From CAZBMJ01 sp964493205 (GTDB lineage Bacteria; Myxococcota; UBA727; JABDBI01), in the NCBI GenBank assembly GCA_964493205.1, contig CAZBMJ010000045.1, forward strand, positions 1-13,284: a stretch of DNA of 13,284 nucleotides, given 5' to 3'. The translations under genes were made by a program, and so were the position numbers. The notes beneath the pieces are model-generated. The model was not told the DNA's origin and did no database searches. It worked only from the letters and a program-made list of their open reading frames with translations. Positions 1 to 7,036 of this stretch are shown here, piece after piece; position 1 is the first letter of the stretch, and the number at the start of each line of letters is the position of its first letter.

Positions 1-791
1 AAATAACCAGCAGCGGCCTTAAGTTTATGTATTTTATACTCGTCTATGAGTTCTATTGATCTTACTTGCAATGAATCTTGTAAAGCTTTGATTTCAAGTT
101 TAGCTTCTTTTGAAAGTTCTTCTATTTTATGAGTTTGAGAATCTATTTCTTGTTTACTTACAAGCAAATTTTGCTTTTCCTCAGCAATTTCTTCTTTCTT
201 TTTAAGAATAAGATTATTTATATATTCTAAAAGATCTTTATCACCGCTAAGCCGTGCATCAATAGCTTTTTCTTCTAGAATAGAGATCCTTTCTTGTAGC
301 TTTATTATACGAGCATCGGCTACTTTTTTATCTTCTATAAAATTTCTTTCTAAACGTTCTAGAGAGATTTTTATATTTATAGTTTGATTAGCTAAATAAT
401 CATTTATATTTTTTGTTTGCTTTTCAATATGGTCTTGTAAAAACTTAAGTTCCGTGGTGATCCATGGTGAATCTTTATAAGCATCACCGATTGCTTGATT
501 ATAAGCTTGCAAAGCTTGCTCTGCTGTATCAATAATGCGGTGATTAAGTAGGGCGCCTCCAGAACCTTCCTCATAGGGCAAAATTCTAAACGTAGGTACG
601 TAATAATAAGCATTAGGGTTTTCAGAATCTTTAAAAAGTTGCAAACCAGCTAGCACTCTTGCTGTTTCTTGTAGTGCTGTATTATTAACGTCGACGTTTT
701 TAGGTAATGATAAAGATGTTACGTTGTAGCTTGGAATAGATAAAAGATTAACGCTAAAAATTATAGAAAATAAAACCAAAATTTTTTTCAT
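1..791 (-). CDS. Exported coiled-coil protein of unknown function (3' end outside the window)
   Basis: Reading leftwards from the ATG at 791, the frame stays open for 263 codons to the edge, so the gene is incomplete at its C-terminus. The start is well supported: GGGAGGG lies a few bases upstream. The first 20 or so residues (MKKILVLFSIIFSVNLLS) are a typical Sec signal peptide, so the protein should leave the cytoplasm. A short ordered part follows, including NPNAYYYVPTFRILPY near residues 58-73. From about residue 112 to the edge the sequence is rich in Glu, Lys, Leu and Ile with heptad-like spacing, as in a long coiled coil. It is divergent from the RasGEF-domain gene, which is also exported. 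I do not recognise a family. A coiled-coil surface or secreted protein is an inference from composition only. Confidence 0.8.
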   Translation of the reverse strand, partial: MKKILVLFSIIFSVNLLSIPSYNVTSLSLPKNVDVNNTALQETARVLAGLQLFKDSENPNAYYYVPTFRILPYEEGSGGALLNHRIIDTAEQALQAYNQAIGDAYKDSPWITTELKFLQDHIEKQTKNINDYLANQTINIKISLERLERNFIEDKKVADARIIKLQERISILEEKAIDARLSGDKDLLEYINNLILKKKEEIAEEKQNLLVSKQEIDSQTHKIEELSKEAKLEIKALQDSLQVRSIELIDEYKIHKLKAAAGY

Positions 792-962
792 AAGCCCTCC
801 CTAGAGATTATGTAAAAAAGTAGATAGTTCTAACTATAAATTAAGTCTCAAAAAATATGTGAAAATAATTTAAAATTTTTTAGCGAGATAAAAAGAAGAA
901 TTTTAGCAACTAAAATAATTATTTGACGAAATAGCTCAAAACAAATTTATAGGTGTTTCTTA
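792..962. promoter_or_regulatory. Divergent intergenic region with candidate minus-strand promoter and small dyad
   Basis: This 171-bp AT-rich spacer lies between two divergently transcribed genes for exported proteins and must hold or lead to both promoters. On the minus strand TATAGT (833-838) is a fair -10 box for the gene starting at 791, with TTCACA 19 bases upstream as a poorly spaced -35. The -10 is overlapped by a small dyad, ATAGTT-CT-AACTAT (824-837), which could be an operator or chance in AT-rich DNA. On the plus strand AGGTG (951-955) is the likely ribosome binding site of the RasGEF gene, seven bases before its ATG. I see no convincing plus-strand promoter. Confidence 0.3.
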
Positions 963-2582
963 ATGATAATTTTTTTTAGAATTATTTTTATATTATTATT
1001 TTCTTCTTCGCTTTTAGCTTCTGATATATTATTATTTGAAAAAATTCATCATCTTTCATTATCCGGGGTAGGGTCATTAATAGAATCAGATGAATGGCAA
1101 GATAAAACAGACCAGCAAAATAGGAGTATTTTGAGAGCTGCATTAGAAAAAATGGTTGCAGTAGATCCAAAAAAAACTAATAAAATTTTATCTATAATAA
1201 GGCAAATTATTGCTAATAATAAAGTTGAAATTACAAATAATGATATTGAATATTTTTTAAATAATTTTTTTAAAATAGATCAAAATAATAATTTTTATAA
1301 AAATAAAAAAGGTGATATAAAATTTGCTAAAAATTTAATATTAACTGTTTTTAATCGCGAAGAAGATAGAACTAATAATGTTAAAAATATTTCTAAAATA
1401 ATAGATTTATTTTGTCGAAGGGACTCTATAGCTTTAGCCATAGCTTATTTATATAAAAAAAATTCTATAAAAAAAGAGGATGTAACTTATTTGTTAGAGC
1501 ATTATTATTCTTTATTTTTACAAGAAACTCTTCCGTCTAATAAAATAATGAATAAAATAATAAAAGCTCTTCTTCCTGTTGAGCATAATAAACATTTATT
1601 AAAAATAATGTTAGATGCTTATGAAAAAAAGATAGCAAACAAAAAAAATAAAAAAGTTAATATAACTCATAGCGATGAATATTACATGTATAGAAAAACT
1701 GATAAAAATGGCATGAATACAGAAGATGTAGCAAATGCTATGACTTATTTAGATATTCATGATTTTGCTAAGCTGTCACCTAGAAAAATTTTTCGTTCTA
1801 TTGGCAAAAAAGATAATTTCATATCTTTAATTATGGCTAGACAAGATGATATAACGAAATTTATAGTACAGACAATACTTTACCCAAGAAATGATAAAAA
1901 TCGAGATGAAAATTATAAATATTGGACAAAAGTATATGCAATTTTGAAAGAAAAAGGCAATTTGCAAGGTGCTCTTAGTGTTGCTTTGGCTTTGGATGAT
2001 TCAAAATTAAATAATTTTATGCAAAAAAATCGCTATGTAAAAAGAGAGTTAATAAAATACGAAGATAATTTAAAGATTTATAGAGAAGCTCAGGCAACTT
2101 TTTTAGATAATCACATACAACCAGTTTTAGCTTTTTTAATAAAAGATTTAACTGTAATGAAAGAAACTTCTAACAGTGTTGATAATGTTACTAATTTTAT
2201 TATTAGTAATGCTAAATGGTATATAGAAAAAAGAATTTTTATTTCTGATTTTTATAATTTTAATAAAAATTTTAACGTTGTAGAAAAATCAGCTCTAATA
2301 GACATATTTAAATCACCTTCATGTAACGAAAATAAAAAAACTTGTATTTTTGCTAAAGATTATAATTTTTTGATGCCAAAAATAAAAATTTCCAAAGCAA
2401 ATCCTTATCGGGATAGTCTAGTTTTGAATTCTGCTAGAAGTGATAGTTCTATTTATCAATTTTCTAATCCACATAAATTAAAAAGGGCAAGAAGTAGCAG
2501 CTTAAATAAGTTTAAAATAAATAGTGCTAATTTTATAAAAGAGACAGAATCTAAGGCTGTATCACCACGAAAGAATTTTTAG
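963..2582 (+). CDS. Exported protein with a eukaryote-type RasGEF (Cdc25) domain
   Basis: The 539-residue product starts with a Sec signal peptide (residues 1-20, cleavage likely near LLAS/D). Residues about 21-245 are helical and lysine- and asparagine-rich, with no domain I recognise. Residues about 251-440 follow the RasGEF catalytic domain in order: EDVANAMTYLDIHDFAKLSP (253-272) matches the family's opening 'A.qLT.id..lF..I.p', ITKFIVQTIL (297-306) matches the 'v..wv..eIL' helix, GNLQGALSVALAL (332-344) matches the 'NNF..l..I..aL' helix with Asn333 at the conserved Asn, and NLKIYREA (369-376) with IQPVLAFLIKDLTVM (386-399) matches 'N...YR' and 'iP.lg.yL.Dl.fi'. Such domains make Ras-family GTPases release GDP. 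In an exported bacterial protein the natural inference is action on a host GTPase. The C-terminal tail (about 480-539) is Ser/Lys/Arg-rich. The gene is much more AT-rich than hslVU. The domain call is by eye and activity is untested. Confidence 0.82.
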   Translation: MIIFFRIIFILLFSSSLLASDILLFEKIHHLSLSGVGSLIESDEWQDKTDQQNRSILRAALEKMVAVDPKKTNKILSIIRQIIANNKVEITNNDIEYFLNNFFKIDQNNNFYKNKKGDIKFAKNLILTVFNREEDRTNNVKNISKIIDLFCRRDSIALAIAYLYKKNSIKKEDVTYLLEHYYSLFLQETLPSNKIMNKIIKALLPVEHNKHLLKIMLDAYEKKIANKKNKKVNITHSDEYYMYRKTDKNGMNTEDVANAMTYLDIHDFAKLSPRKIFRSIGKKDNFISLIMARQDDITKFIVQTILYPRNDKNRDENYKYWTKVYAILKEKGNLQGALSVALALDDSKLNNFMQKNRYVKRELIKYEDNLKIYREAQATFLDNHIQPVLAFLIKDLTVMKETSNSVDNVTNFIISNAKWYIEKRIFISDFYNFNKNFNVVEKSALIDIFKSPSCNENKKTCIFAKDYNFLMPKIKISKANPYRDSLVLNSARSDSSIYQFSNPHKLKRARSSSLNKFKINSANFIKETESKAVSPRKNF

Positions 2583-3112
2583 TTTTTAGGTAAATATTTT
2601 TTTAAGTATATCGCTTGGCCAATAGCAAATAAAAATGTCAGACCTATTAAGCCAAAAAGTTTAAAATTAACCCAAATATCAGTGCTAAAAGTATAAGCTA
2701 TAAAAATATTTAAAGCTCCAGAGAATATAAAAAATATAACCCAAGCATAATTTAAATTTTTCCATACAAAATTAGGGGCTTCTATGCTAGCTTGTGACAT
2801 TAATTTTTTTGTAAAATTTTCTTTACCTACAAATTGCGAAACCAAAAAAGCTATACCAAAACCCCAATTCAATACTGTTGGTTTCCATTTAATAAATATT
2901 TCGTTTCTAAAAATTAAAGTAATTCCACCAAATATTAATACCAAAAGCCAAGACATGAGCTGCATATTAGTTATAGGTTTTTTTTGTATTTTTAATAGTA
3001 TTAATCCTAGTGTCATTAATATCATTAATATGGTTATTGCTATATAAATATCGTATGTTTTATAAGCAATAAAAAATCCTATAATAGGAATAATTTCTAA
3101 TAATTGAGACAT
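2579..3112 (-). CDS. yciB: YciB / intracellular septation protein A family inner membrane protein
   Basis: The 177-residue product is the usual length for the family (about 180 in Escherichia coli). It is almost entirely hydrophobic, with about five membrane-spanning helices. Family signatures are visible: FFIAYK (13-18) in the first helix, FIKWKPTVLNWG (73-84) after the second pair of helices, LNYAWVIFFIFSGALN (119-134) and STDIWVNFKLFG (143-154). YciB is a proteobacterial inner membrane protein tied to cell envelope or septum synthesis; its biochemical role is not settled. AAGG lies six bases before the ATG. It is on the same strand as the upstream protease but 74 bp away, with its own possible promoter. 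Its stop codon overlaps that of the convergent RasGEF gene by four bases. Confidence 0.93.
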   Translation of the reverse strand: MSQLLEIIPIIGFFIAYKTYDIYIAITILMILMTLGLILLKIQKKPITNMQLMSWLLVLIFGGITLIFRNEIFIKWKPTVLNWGFGIAFLVSQFVGKENFTKKLMSQASIEAPNFVWKNLNYAWVIFFIFSGALNIFIAYTFSTDIWVNFKLFGLIGLTFLFAIGQAIYLKKYLPKN

Positions 3113-3127
3113 AACAGGCCTTGTGGG

Positions 3128-3170
3128 TTTTAGGGTGCATAACGCTTTACTCTATTAAACACCCCTAAAA
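3128..3170. repeat. Imperfect inverted repeat between protease gene and yciB
   Basis: TTTTAGGGTG (3128-3137) can pair with CACCCCTAAAA (3160-3170) with one bulged base, around a 22-base loop. On the minus strand it begins 17 bases after the protease stop. No T-run follows on either strand, so it is not a classical terminator. It may be a 3'-end or leader structure, or may overlap the yciB promoter region. Confidence 0.4.
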
Positions 3171-3176
3171 TAACAA
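3149..3176 (-). promoter_or_regulatory. Possible promoter of yciB
   Basis: On the minus strand TTGTTA (3176-3171) and TAGAGT (3154-3149) are separated by 16 bases. Each matches its sigma-70 consensus at four of six positions. The position, about 40 bases before the yciB ATG, is sensible. Such matches are common in AT-rich DNA. Confidence 0.25.
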
Positions 3177-3186
3177 GAGGGTAGAG

Positions 3187-5376
3187 CTATTCTAGCTTGA
3201 ATATCACTGATGATAAAGATTGAGCAGAAGCTGTTTTATAAGAGTAGTTTGTAGAGACGTTATTTGAAGTTTGTATACCAATAGTTGCTGATTTTCCATA
3301 GTTATAACTAGAATTACCAAAATTAGTATCAAGATAGTTAAAACGAATATCAGGACTATCTTCATAAAAAATAACTTGAAAGGCTCCAATACCACTCGCA
3401 TTAAAATGCTTTACTTTCCACCATTCAACTACTAGCTTGCGATTAGGAGCACTACCTAATGTTTGCACATAAATATCAGCACCAGTAACGATAAAATCTA
3501 AGTCATCCCAAAATGGTACTATGAGGGTATTATAATCACTTTGTGGAAGATCTAAGTTATCATGATCAGTAGCAGTGCTATCAGTCAGACTAATAGTACC
3601 GTTTGAACTAATAAATAATTTATCAAAGCCAGCATCACCATCCCCAAAAGGTATTTTAAAATCAGAAATTACATGATGCATTGTCTCATCTTTTGCTTGC
3701 AAACGTTGACCATGTACAAATTCATATGCATACTCTATATCATAAGCTTTATAAGCTTTAGCAAGAGTGCTTTCGTATACTACGATATTTACTTTCTCTA
3801 CCCCAAAATCTAGTTCATAACTACCAGGAGTTGTGGGAATCCATAAAAGACTAGAAATACCGTCGGCAGCTTTTTCATCACCATTTGTTCCAAGATCTTG
3901 AAGGACAATATTAGTGCCGTTTTTATTATAAACACTTAAGTCACCACCAAATTTTTCGCAATTAATATACAATGCCGATAGCAAGAAAGGTTCATTTATG
4001 GGGATAGTATAAGAACTTGCTAAAGGTGCTTTTTTGACTTTAAGAGTTTGATTAAGGCAGCTTAGTGCTCCAACACCATTATCGTCAGCGCCTCTGATTC
4101 TTCTTCCAGATATTGTAGTATTTTTAGTACTATCAATTATTTGACCCGAAGACATGACTAAATTTTTTATTTGTGTGTAATTATAGCTAGGGTATTTAGA
4201 AGCTATAACGCCTACAAGTCCAGCAACTTGTGGTGAAGCCATAGATGTACCACTTAGCTCACCATATCCATGATTTAGAACTGTTGATAAAATTTTAGAT
4301 CCAGGAGCAGCCACATGCACTGTTTTTTTACCGTAGTTTGAAAAGGAAGATAAAATATCTTTTCTATCAGTAGATGCTACAGTAATAATATTATTTACAT
4401 CATAACTAGCAGGATAGCTAGGTTTAATATCATTGTTTTGTCCTTCATTTCCTGCAGCTGCAATAAATAAAATTCCTAAATCATCATGTGCTTTGATAGC
4501 ATCTTTCATAGATTTTGAAGAAGGACCACCACCCCAAGAATTATTAGTAGCAACAATATTTACAGGATTAGTTGGATGAGTTTTTAGCTTACCAAAATAT
4601 TCTAGGCATTCTATAGCATCACTGGTACCACCAGAACCTGAGGCGCTTAAAAATTTGCATGCTACCATAGAAATTTTTTGTGCCACACCACTTACTCCAA
4701 CTCCATTATTACCTCTAGCACCAATAATACCTGCAACATGAGTACCATGGATATTGTCATCCATTGGATTACCATTGTTTAAAATAGCATTGATGCCATA
4801 TACATCATCTTTATAACCATTATTATCATCATCTTTTTGGTTATTAGGAATTTCTAGAGGATTAGTCCATATATTATCTACTAAATCTGGGTGTGTATAA
4901 TCAAAACCAGTGTCAATAATACCCAAAACAATTTCTTTGCTACCTTGTTCTATTTGCCACATTTTTTCCGCATTTATGTCAGCATCAAGTATGCCTGCAC
5001 TTTGACCACTATTTTCTAGTGCCCACTGATCAATAAATTTGGGATCGTTAGTTGAACTTATTTTATATATATAATCAAGTTCAGCATATTCAACAGCATT
5101 ATTTTTTTCAAATTCTGCTTTTACCTCTTCAGCATCTTTAGTTGTATCAAATTGGTAAAGTTTAAGTCCTTTTACTAAAGAAAAATTTTTTACAACCTTC
5201 GCTCCAACTAATTTTTCTACTTGCTTTAACGACTGATTTTCATGAGTTGTTTTTACTAATAAGTGTCCTTTTATGTATTCATACTCCCTTTCTGTAATTA
5301 AATTATTTTTTGCAACTAACTCAAAGCAAGAAATAGATAACCCAAATATTAAAATATGTTTAAATATCCTAATCAT
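3187..5376 (-). CDS. Exported subtilisin-like serine protease (peptidase S8 family)
   Basis: The 729-residue product has a complete subtilase core. The catalytic residues are Asp155 in GIIDTG, His210 in HGTHVAG and Ser378 in SGTSMASPQVAG, with the oxyanion Asn310 in AAAGNEG. The N-terminus is a signal peptide (about 1-22). Residues about 35-105 resemble an inhibitory propeptide that is removed on maturation. A DDDNNG stretch (182-187) may bind calcium. After the catalytic domain (about 110-435) lies a C-terminal part of nearly 300 residues. Its end (about 575-725: NGTISL, VPFWDDLD, GADIYVQ, LVVEWW, IRFNYLD, GKSATIGIQ) reads as a beta-rich domain often attached to secreted bacterial subtilases. 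The likely role is an extracellular or periplasmic protease; substrate unknown. The gene stands alone, with a G8 run as ribosome binding site. Confidence 0.93.
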   Translation of the reverse strand: MIRIFKHILIFGLSISCFELVAKNNLITEREYEYIKGHLLVKTTHENQSLKQVEKLVGAKVVKNFSLVKGLKLYQFDTTKDAEEVKAEFEKNNAVEYAELDYIYKISSTNDPKFIDQWALENSGQSAGILDADINAEKMWQIEQGSKEIVLGIIDTGFDYTHPDLVDNIWTNPLEIPNNQKDDDNNGYKDDVYGINAILNNGNPMDDNIHGTHVAGIIGARGNNGVGVSGVAQKISMVACKFLSASGSGGTSDAIECLEYFGKLKTHPTNPVNIVATNNSWGGGPSSKSMKDAIKAHDDLGILFIAAAGNEGQNNDIKPSYPASYDVNNIITVASTDRKDILSSFSNYGKKTVHVAAPGSKILSTVLNHGYGELSGTSMASPQVAGLVGVIASKYPSYNYTQIKNLVMSSGQIIDSTKNTTISGRRIRGADDNGVGALSCLNQTLKVKKAPLASSYTIPINEPFLLSALYINCEKFGGDLSVYNKNGTNIVLQDLGTNGDEKAADGISSLLWIPTTPGSYELDFGVEKVNIVVYESTLAKAYKAYDIEYAYEFVHGQRLQAKDETMHHVISDFKIPFGDGDAGFDKLFISSNGTISLTDSTATDHDNLDLPQSDYNTLIVPFWDDLDFIVTGADIYVQTLGSAPNRKLVVEWWKVKHFNASGIGAFQVIFYEDSPDIRFNYLDTNFGNSSYNYGKSATIGIQTSNNVSTNYSYKTASAQSLSSVIFKLE

Positions 5377-5380
5377 TAAT

Positions 5381-5388
5381 CCCCCCCC
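5381..5388 (-). promoter_or_regulatory. Homopolymeric G8 ribosome binding site of the S8 protease gene
   Basis: On the minus strand eight consecutive G end four bases before the ATG at 5376 and are the only Shine-Dalgarno-like sequence there. A G8 run is striking in DNA this AT-rich. Slippage would change the run length and the spacing, which could vary expression. Confidence 0.5.
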
Positions 5389-5402
5389 AAAAAATCTTTA
5401 AA

Positions 5403-5425
5403 GCTTATTTATTAATTAAATAAGC
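5403..5425. repeat. Perfect 9-bp inverted repeat upstream of the protease gene
   Basis: GCTTATTTA (5403-5411) and TAAATAAGC (5417-5425) are exact inverted repeats around five bases. On the minus strand the repeat is followed by TTTAAAGATTTTTT, so it could be a weak terminator for the suf operon. It also sits over a possible protease promoter on that strand: TTGAAA (5439-5434), 17 bases, then ATTAAT (5416-5411). An operator is therefore the alternative reading. Confidence 0.4.
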
Positions 5426-5441
5426 CAAAAAACTTTCAATT

Positions 5442-5466
5442 AGCCACCTTTTTGTTTAAAGTGGCT
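5442..5466. terminator. Candidate hairpin terminator between the suf operon and the protease gene
   Basis: AGCCAC (5442-5447) pairs with GTGGCT (5461-5466). TTT/AAA can extend the stem past one bulged C. The T-rich tract TTTTCTTATTT follows on the plus strand. On the minus strand, the direction of the suf operon, the next Ts are about ten bases further (GAAAGTTTTTT). Termination of the suf operon is expected here, but the T-run orientation fits better the other way, so direction is left open. Confidence 0.45.
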
Positions 5467-5563
5467 TTTCTTATTTATTCTGTAATTTTAATTTTGAGCA
5501 AGGGATTATTCGATATTAAATAAATTAGTTATTCATTTAATAAGATAAATTTATTGTGTTATT

Positions 5564-6022
5564 TTACCATCTATTGTAAGCAGGATGGCCTTCTTTAACT
5601 GAAATAAACAGACCTTTAAAATTAGCTGTAATCTGATTATTTGCTGTAATATTAGCTTCTATAAGTGCTTTATTATGACTTATTTGTTTGGGCCAAGCTT
5701 TAATGATTAGAACTTGATCCATAGGTGTGGGCATGAGTAGCTCCACACTAAAATTGGCCGTAACAGTAGCGGGAAGTTCTAAAGATTTATTATGCTGCAT
5801 TATAAAATACGCAGCACACCAATTACTGTGACAATCAAGTAAAGTGCCACATATACCCCCACTAAGAATATTTTCAAAAGCTTGATGATAAGTTTTTGGG
5901 CTAAAATGTGCGACTAAATAATCATGCTCTAAAAAACTTTTAATCTGTAAGCCTTCTTCATTAGCAGGACCACAGCCAAAGCACTTATTTTTAGGCGCGA
6001 AAGTATCTTGTAGTGAAATCAT
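5564..6022 (-). CDS. PaaI-like hotdog-fold thioesterase
   Basis: The 152-residue product fits a single hotdog domain. It has the N-terminal KCFGCGPANEEGLQIK (13-28), as in the CFGCG branch of the PaaI-like acyl-CoA thioesterases, and the core helix motif SGGICGTLLDCHSNW (54-68), where Asp63 is the likely catalytic acid. PATVTANFSVELLMPTP (84-100) matches the central strand of the same branch. Members hydrolyse acyl-CoA thioesters; the substrate here is unknown. It is the last gene of the suf operon: one base separates the sufT stop from its ATG, and AGGA in the sufT end lies seven bases upstream. Co-expression with iron-sulfur assembly is therefore likely, but a direct role in it is not shown. 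The function rests on motifs only. Confidence 0.85.
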   Translation of the reverse strand: MISLQDTFAPKNKCFGCGPANEEGLQIKSFLEHDYLVAHFSPKTYHQAFENILSGGICGTLLDCHSNWCAAYFIMQHNKSLELPATVTANFSVELLMPTPMDQVLIIKAWPKQISHNKALIEANITANNQITANFKGLFISVKEGHPAYNRW

Positions 6023-6023
6023 A

Positions 6024-6587
6024 TTAAAGTCCTAAAATTAATCTTGCAGCATCGCTCATTAAACTAGAATCCCAAGGTGGGTCAAAGATTACATCTACCA
6101 TTACTTCTGCTACTGTTGGGATGTCTTTTATTTTTTTCTCAACATCTGATTTAAGCACCTCTCCCATGCCACAGCCAGGAGCAGTAAGGGTCATCTGTAT
6201 GTATACTAAAAATTCCTTATTTAAGCTATCTTTTGGTTTAACGCTGTATTCATAAATTAGGCCCAAATCTAGGATATTCACAGGAATTTCTGGATCATAA
6301 CAAGTTTTTAGCTGCTCTTTAACTATTTCTTGCAAACCTTTTTCTTCAACATCTTTTAGAGTAATCAACTTTCTTTCACTAGGTATAGGCTGACCTAATG
6401 CGTCAGCATCTTTACCATCTATTCTTAAAAGTTGTCCATCGCTAGTTTGGACTGTAAACATGCCACCCAAAACTTGTTGTATAAAAACTTTTTCTTTAGC
6501 TTCTAGTATCATCAGGGTTCCATCAGGAATAATAATAGCGCTTGTGGTACGTAATACTTCCACTTCCGTACCATTAATTCTGTACAT
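6024..6587 (-). CDS. sufT: SufT, long-form iron-sulfur cluster assembly accessory protein
   Basis: The 187-residue protein has an N-terminal part of about 85 residues typical of long SufT, then a MIP18/DUF59 domain. That domain shows YDPEIPVNILDLGLIY (97-112), MTLTAPGCGMGE (131-142, with the conserved Cys) and VDVIFDPPWDSS (160-171). Family members help mature Fe-S proteins, probably in cluster transfer. An upstream GTG at 6593 would give a four-base GTGA overlap with sufU. I prefer the ATG at 6587 because GGAG (6596-6593) sits five bases before it, whereas the same box would overlap the GTG. It is in the suf operon, after sufU and one base before the thioesterase gene. Confidence 0.93.
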   Translation of the reverse strand: MYRINGTEVEVLRTTSAIIIPDGTLMILEAKEKVFIQQVLGGMFTVQTSDGQLLRIDGKDADALGQPIPSERKLITLKDVEEKGLQEIVKEQLKTCYDPEIPVNILDLGLIYEYSVKPKDSLNKEFLVYIQMTLTAPGCGMGEVLKSDVEKKIKDIPTVAEVMVDVIFDPPWDSSLMSDAARLILGL

Positions 6588-6589
6588 GT

Positions 6590-7036
6590 TCACTCCGTGG
6601 TTATAGCTTGGTTATTATGGCCAATAGCTGCTATTAAAGCATGCCACGATAGGGTCGCACATTTTATTCTTATGGGGAATTCTCTTACCCCTTTAAGAAC
6701 CGACAATTTTTTTAATTCTACCAAGTTTGATTCATCATCTTTAGTAAGCATGTTTTGAAAATACTCAAATAATTTTTTAACTTCATCAAGGTTTTTTTCT
6801 TTAATAATTTCGCTCATCAAAGAAGCGCTAGCTAAAAAAACAGCACAGCCTTGGCCATTAAATTTTATGTCTATTATTTGATCGTTATTTATTATTAAAT
6901 CAACGTTAATACTATCACCGCAAAGAGGGTTATTGCCCACTGCAGTATGGGTTTTATGTTCTAGTAAACCAAAATTTTTTGGGCTTCTAGAGTGATCAAT
7001 AATAATTTCTTGATATAGTTCATATATTTCATTCAT
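6590..7036 (-). CDS. sufU: SufU, zinc-type sulfur acceptor of the SUF system
   Basis: The 148-residue protein belongs to the IscU/SufU scaffold fold. Cys39 and Asp41 (NPLCGDS), Cys64 (GQGCAVFLASAS) and Cys126 (IKCATLSWHAL) correspond to Cys41, Asp43, Cys66 and Cys128 of Bacillus subtilis SufU, all shifted by two. The stretch between the second and third cysteines (about 80-120) is longer than in IscU, which marks the SufU subtype. In that subtype these residues bind zinc and SufU accepts persulfide from SufS rather than acting as a scaffold. The gene overlaps the end of sufS by ATGA, which fits a SufS-SufU pair made in matched amounts. The IscU-like scaffold role is the less likely alternative. 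Confidence 0.93.
   Translation of the reverse strand: MNEIYELYQEIIIDHSRSPKNFGLLEHKTHTAVGNNPLCGDSINVDLIINNDQIIDIKFNGQGCAVFLASASLMSEIIKEKNLDEVKKLFEYFQNMLTKDDESNLVELKKLSVLKGVREFPIRIKCATLSWHALIAAIGHNNQAITTE
6593..6596 (-). promoter_or_regulatory. Ribosome binding site that sets the sufT start at ATG
   Basis: GGAG on the minus strand, in the last codons of sufU, is five bases before the ATG at 6587. It overlaps the alternative GTG at 6593 and so argues against that start. Confidence 0.6.

Noticed and set aside
404..613. Minus-strand open frame of 69 codons
   Set aside because: It lies in another frame inside the well-supported exported coiled-coil gene, which has a signal peptide and a strong ribosome binding site.
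923..953. TTGACG followed by TATAGG as a promoter for the RasGEF gene
   Set aside because: The -10 would overlap the AGGTG ribosome binding site and put the transcript start only about three bases before the ATG; spacing is 19.
2579..2582. Overlapping stop codons of the RasGEF gene and yciB as a sign of error
   Set aside because: Both C-termini read cleanly, and convergent overlaps of a few bases are common in compact genomes.
5310..5376. Lipoprotein signal (SISC) in the S8 protease
   Set aside because: The residue at -3 is not Leu or Val as in a normal lipobox; an ordinary Sec signal with cleavage further on fits better.
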